DNA of 11,728 nucleotides, from assembly GCA_003024985.2 (NCBI GenBank), contig PXIH01S0016247.1; one strand, 5' to 3'. The notes beneath the pieces are model-generated. The model worked only from the letters and a program-made list of their open reading frames with translations. It was not told the origin of the DNA and did no database searches. Source of the stretch: Euperipatoides rowelli. Taxonomy: Eukaryota > Onychophora > Udeonychophora > Euonychophora > Peripatopsidae. The position numbers and the translations under genes are program-made. Every line of letters begins with the position of its first letter. Position 1 is the first letter of the stretch. Shown piece by piece: positions 8,266 through 11,728 of this stretch.

Positions 8266-8420
8266 CTCATTGAATCCTATGTATTAAAATTCAATAACAA
8301 AAGAACTTTTAAAAGTTTTTACTTTTTTTTTGTTCCGTTTAGATTTTTAATATTAATTTAAAATTATATCATAAATTCCTACAATTAAAACAAATCTACA
8401 AATACTAATATGTGAAGGTA

Positions 8421-8740
8421 AATTTGTAAAATTAGTAATTTTTAAATTCATTTTATAGCTTTTATCATTTTTTTAGTAGCAAATAAAATTTGCTTTAAAA
8501 AAAAAGTGCCGTAAATAAAGTACAGAAATCAAGTTACGTAAATTACAAAATTATATAATGCTAATATCNTTATATGATTATTTGCTTTCTACAATATTTA
8601 CGACATTTTTTTTTTGTTTTTCCAGCAAACTTTTATTTGCTACTGAACAAAATTACAAATATAAAAGCTATAAATTAAATAAAAACTTACTAATTTTACA
8701 AATTATGAATAACTCAGATTATACAGTTAGACTATAATAG
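8421..8740. mobile_element. Foldback (long inverted repeat) element, copy 1, left end missing
   Basis: The left arm (AATTTGTAAAATTAGTAATT at 8421 through AGTAGCAAATAAAATTTGCT near 8495) is mirrored by the right arm. That right arm runs from AGCAAACTTTTATTTGCTACT near 8624 to TTACTAATTTTACAAATT ending at 8704. The unique centre (about 8535-8580, one ambiguous base at 8569) holds ATAATGCTAATATC, shared with copy 2 in the same orientation. The outer palindromic terminus (GACTATAATAGACTATAGTC) is present only on the right, where copy 2 also uses it. It has no coding capacity, as expected of a non-autonomous MITE or foldback element. Confidence 0.75.
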
Positions 8741-9141
8741 ACTATAGTCTACCTGTACATCTAATCTGAATTATTCATAATTTGTAAAATTAGTAATTTT
8801 TGATTTCATTTATAGCTTTAATATATCTTTATTGTAATTTTGTTTAGTAGCAAATAAAGTTTGCTTGAAAAAAAAAATGCTGCAAATATGTATACGGTAA
8901 TAAAGAAAGCAAGTTATGTAAATAACAAAATTGTATAAAGCTAATATCATTATATAATTATGTTATTATATGTTTACTTTCTACAAGATTAACGGCACTT
9001 TTTATTTTCAAGCAAACTTTATTTGCTACTAAGCAAAATTACAAAGATAAAAGCCATAAATGAAATCTAAAATTACTAATTTTACAAATTATGAATAATT
9101 CTGGTTAGATATACAGGTAGACTATAGTCTATTATAGGCTA
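8728..9141. mobile_element. Foldback (long inverted repeat) element, copy 2, complete
   Basis: The left arm 8728-8880 and right arm about 8995-9141 are inverted copies over roughly 150 bases. 8771-8800 and 9069-9098 match perfectly as reverse complements, and 8741-8750 pairs perfectly with 9119-9128. Further in, AGTAGCAAATAAAGTTTGCTT pairs with the AAGCAAACTTTATTTGCTACT-type block near 9010. The centre (about 8915-8960) contains ATAACAAAATTGTATAAAGCTAATATCATTATATAATTA-type sequence shared with copy 1. Each terminus carries its own small palindrome (AGACTATAGTCT at 8739-8750), so the ends can fold twice. No transposase is encoded; mobility would need one in trans. No clear target-site duplication was found. 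Confidence 0.8.
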
Positions 9142-9518
9142 CTATATTATCTAATTTGAATATTCGTCTTTCTACATTCTATGCAAAGTATTTCTGTTTG
9201 TCAGTGTCATTTGCAGTAAATAAATTACATTGATAGCATTTCGTAGAAACTGACGCTCTTTTCTTTTCCATTACACATTAATACAAAGAAAAAAAATCTT
9301 ACATCAGCGGGCGCATGTCGTAAATTTATGTCAGGACACATTTTTACAAAGAATTCTAAAAAATAACTCTAAATGAGCTATGTGCATGTAAAACCCTACC
9401 AATATTGTATTGGGGTGTAGTTTTAGGACTAATACACATTCACATATTTTATAAAAATTTGAATTTGTCATAAAATTTACAACAGCACAACCGCTCGAAG
9501 TTAATCATTTTCTAGTTT
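9142..9518. other. Spacer with one GCGCATGTC motif copy
   Basis: Apart from GGGCGCATGTCGTAAATTTA at 9309-9328, related to the copy at 8243, nothing was recognised. There is no coding frame. Confidence 0.5.
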
Positions 9519-9770
9519 TCACCACTTCCTCATTCTAAAATACGTTTTGTGTTCTCCATAGGCTACTTTTCAAGTACACAAGAGAAAAGTTAATATACTG
9601 TTATAGTGATCTAAAGTCATTCACCACTNCCTGTTCTATTTTTTTTTTATCCTATCCACAAATGAGGAGAAAAAGTTAATACATTTTGTATAAAAACCAT
9701 TCACAACTTCCGGATCTAAGAAATTGTGTTCTTTCCATACATTTTGTGCATGAGAGAAAATTAGACATTT
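9519..9770. repeat. Degenerate tandem repeat, about three copies
   Basis: TCACCACTTCCT-like words start at 9519, 9620 and 9700. Each is followed by a TTCTA/TCTAAG block, a GTGTTCTYCCATA block (copies 1 and 3) and a GAGAAAA-GTTAATAYA block (9583, 9667, and weakly 9753). Spacings of 101 and 80 bases show indels. It is an old decayed array, with one ambiguous base at 9629. Confidence 0.65.
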
Positions 9771-10310
9771 TAATTATTTATCCACTCATGGTATAAGGTC
9801 TTTGGACTTAGAAATTTGTTTTAATGCCAGGCATTATGCACTTTGTAAAAAGAATGCTGAATAAAAATAAATGTGTGATGATGAAGATAAAATTATTGTT
9901 AATTAAAAACTATTAACTGGTTAACTGAAGTAAAAAATAGTTTATATCTAACTATATAAGATACAAAATTATAAGGTTGATATTCAAATGCAAGCTATAA
10001 ATTGATATGGCATAATAATGAAATACTTAATGTACTGGTAATTAAACTATTAATAGTAGATCAAACCTTTTTTTAAAAAAAAATGCTTTAAAATCTGGAA
10101 ATTGCTCATAAAAATAATATTCATCAAAATGCCAGATTTTACAGCTGAATTTATAGTTAAAACTATTTATCTAATGAACTAGGGTTAATAAACGCTTTAT
10201 TCATACATGTTAGAATTTTATTTGAATCCTTATTATCTTAAACTTTAACTCTTTTACAAAGTAACCATCACAATAAGAATTTATCTTTTAAAACTGCATG
10301 TTTGCATTAC
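9771..10310. other. AT-rich spacer with two small inverted repeats
   Basis: TAATGCC-A-GGCATTA at 9822-9836 is a perfect 15-base palindrome. TAAAATCTGG (10089-10098) and CCAGATTTTA (10132-10141) are exact reverse complements 33 bases apart. Nothing else was recognised. Confidence 0.6.
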
Positions 10311-10328
10311 TTTTTTTTTTTTTTTTTT
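10311..10328 (-). repeat. A18 tail of the minus-strand LINE remnant
   Basis: Eighteen consecutive T on the plus strand read as a poly(A) run at the 3' end of the reverse-transcriptase remnant. This fits insertion by target-primed reverse transcription of a polyadenylated RNA. A matching target-site duplication at the far end was not found. Confidence 0.65.
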
Positions 10329-10985
10329 CAAATTCATGCAGACCGAGAAAGGGGTTTGGCATCTTATTTTCTCTACTTCTTGTTTGTCTTTAACTTCTAT
10401 GTAAAGTGGAAGTTCATATTCATTACATCTTTGAATGATTTCTCGTACTACTTGCAGGTGAACCATGGTGCTAAATCCACTCCTGAAACCAACTTGTTCC
10501 TTTGATTGAGCCTTATCCAATTCTTTTGCAATCTATTTGTCAGAACTTTGGTGAAAATTTTACATATGATTGGTAATGTGGTATTAGATCCTTAGTTTTT
10601 TTTAATCTTCTTTATCACCTTTCTTATATAAGAATATTACTACGGCATTATTCCATCCGATTGGCATATTCCTATGTTTTAATCATTGTGTAAAATACCA
10701 AGCTAGTGTATTTTTTATTGTTCTTCACCACCTGCTTTTATAATATTTATTATTTTGTTTTCTTCTGGTCACTTTCCAGTTTTCATGTGTTTTATTGCAT
10801 TTTTCACTTCTTTTGTTACATCCGGTACATCAATCATTGTGTCATTCAAATCGTTTTTTCTTCTTCTTTTAGATAGTGTTATTATCTAATCCATCTTGAT
10901 AGATTGTCTTGTAAAATTCTTCAACTCTTTGGACTATAGGCTAAGTTCTCTATTTCTAATAATGGTATCATTAGGAAGTTAATAT
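10311..10985 (-). pseudogene. RTE-like LINE reverse transcriptase remnant
   Basis: Read on the minus strand, successive frames give the usual order of a non-LTR reverse transcriptase. DTIIRNREL (10943-10969) and EEFYKTIYQD (10893-10922) lie upstream of the domain. AVVIFLYKKGDKED (within 10605-10652), KIFTKVLTNRL (about 10530-10565), EQVGFRSGFST (10467-10499) and HLQVVREIIQRCNEYELPLY (10401-10460) follow. This set, especially GFRSGFST plus HLQVV and RCNEY, is typical of RTE-clade elements in insects and other animals. At least three frame changes and several stops break it. Similarity ends at 10398, before the catalytic F-x-D-Y and Y-x-D-D blocks. About 70 bp of unrelated sequence and an A18 run (T18 on the plus strand, 10311-10328) follow. 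The endonuclease is absent. The element is dead and 5'-truncated. Confidence 0.88.
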
Positions 10986-11013
10986 TTTTGTTAAATTTTG
11001 TCTACAATAATAC

Positions 11014-11031
11014 GGAACAGTGTTTTGTTCC
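11014..11031. repeat. Small inverted repeat between LINE and mariner remnants
   Basis: GGAACA (11014-11019) and TGTTCC (11026-11031) form a 6 bp stem with a six-base loop. It lies at the junction between the two dead elements. It may be chance. Confidence 0.35.
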
Positions 11032-11034
11032 AGA

Positions 11035-11646
11035 GTGTCTATGAAGGGATTGAAAAATTAAAAAAGGTCACATAAGTGTTACACATGAAGAAGGAGCCCA
11101 ATTCTTATCCATGGCCACAACAATAGAGTATGGAATGAAAACATTGACAATTGCCCATGAAGAAAAAGTTCAAAAGCCAACTATCTGTGAAAAATTGATG
11201 TTAAAGATTTTTGAGACTCACAAGGTCCAATACTGGAACATTATCAGGAGAGGGCATAACAGTAAACTGCTTGTTAGAATGAGGGTCTTAAATCCTGAAA
11301 GTTGAAGCAAACTCAGAGGGCTATTGTCAAAAGGTGTTGTGTTGTTGCATGACAATGCACATCCACATTGAAACTATCTGGAAAATTAAGTTTGAGGTAT
11401 TGGCTCATCCTCCGTATAGTCTCAACCTCAGACCTTTAGACTATCACCTGTTTGGTCCAATCAATGAGGGACTAATGGGGAATAGATTCACCTCAGACCA
11501 AGAAGTGAAGGAAACAGTACATTTGTGGCTAATTGCTCAGGTGAAAACATTTTTTTTCTGAGGGCATAAAGAAGCTTGTGCAATGATATAACAAGTGTGT
11601 GGAAAAGCAAGGGCACTATGTTGAAATAATTATTGACTTATCATCG

Positions 11647-11649
<3 letters not shown>
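11035..11649 (+). pseudogene. Mariner-family (DD34D) transposase remnant
   Basis: This is the decayed catalytic half of a mariner transposase, the enzyme that cuts and pastes the element at TA sites. In order I read VTHEE (first-acid region, near 11080), MKKKFKSQLS (about 11157-11186), KLMLKIFETHKVQYW (about 11190-11235) and LRGLLSKGVVLLHDNAHPH (11312-11368, second Asp). Then come FEVLAHPPYS and DYHLFGP (11391-11460, third Asp in DYHLF), RFTSDQEVKETVHLWL and SEGIKKLV (11557-11580). It ends at YNKCVEKQGHYVE and a stop at 11647-11649. Frames change repeatedly. About four to six residues are lost after HDNAHPH with a frameshift at 11368. One extra T in a T8 run (11550-11557) shifts the frame again. 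TGA replaces the expected Trp codon at 11136 and 11584. The N-terminal DNA-binding half and both terminal inverted repeats were not found. Certainly inactive. Confidence 0.92.

Positions 11650-11728
<79 letters not shown>
11647..11728. repeat. (TAGA)n microsatellite, about 20 units, cut by window end
   Basis: Uninterrupted TAGA repeats run from 11647 to the last base, so the true length is unknown. The array starts exactly at the TAG stop codon of the mariner remnant, replacing the expected 3' flank and terminal inverted repeat. Perfect repetition implies recent expansion or a young array. Confidence 0.98.

Noticed and set aside
10302-10505. 67-residue plus-strand frame
   Set aside because: It is antisense to the reverse-transcriptase remnant and begins in the T18 tract, so it is a shadow of the real minus-strand signal.

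Overview
The window looks like non-coding nuclear DNA of an animal, most likely an arthropod. By eye it is roughly three quarters A+T, dense in homopolymer runs, and without any intact gene. Its only recognisable protein signals are decayed transposable elements of kinds common in insects: a mariner (DD34D) transposase, an RTE-like LINE reverse transcriptase, and a tRNA-related SINE tail. A hemipteran or other insect is a reasonable guess, but the sequence does not prove it. No bacterial, organellar or viral gene organisation is seen.

Layout. Positions 1-1290 are AT-rich spacer with three hairpin-capable inverted repeats (93-167, 426-519, 753-777). Positions 1287-1601 hold four copies of an approximately 80 bp tandem repeat. 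A possible reverse-transcriptase scrap lies at 1814-1981. Positions 2020-3515 hold two diverged copies of an unidentified interspersed repeat, the second apparently split by about 440 bp of other sequence. A hairpin plus a SINE-like piece with an RNA polymerase III B-box lies at 3724-3840. A cluster of short palindromes at 5108-5190 precedes a four-copy repeat of about 116 bp (5256-5714) and a less AT-rich unidentified segment (5818-5998). Positions 5999-7385 are very AT-rich and featureless. A two-copy 110 bp tandem repeat lies at 7624-7833. A pair of foldback (long inverted repeat) elements occupies 8421-9141, sharing a palindromic junction. A degenerate three-copy repeat lies at 9519-9770.

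The right end is the most gene-like part. A 5'-truncated, frameshifted RTE-like LINE lies on the minus strand (10311-10985) and ends in an A18 tail. It is followed by a plus-strand mariner transposase remnant with several frameshifts and stops (about 11020-11649). The mariner runs directly into a TAGA microsatellite that continues to the window edge.

No genes cooperate here. The window records successive transposon insertion, tandem expansion and decay. No convincing new functional system was found; the foldback pair, the split repeat and the LINE with an abnormal 3' junction are the structures most worth checking.
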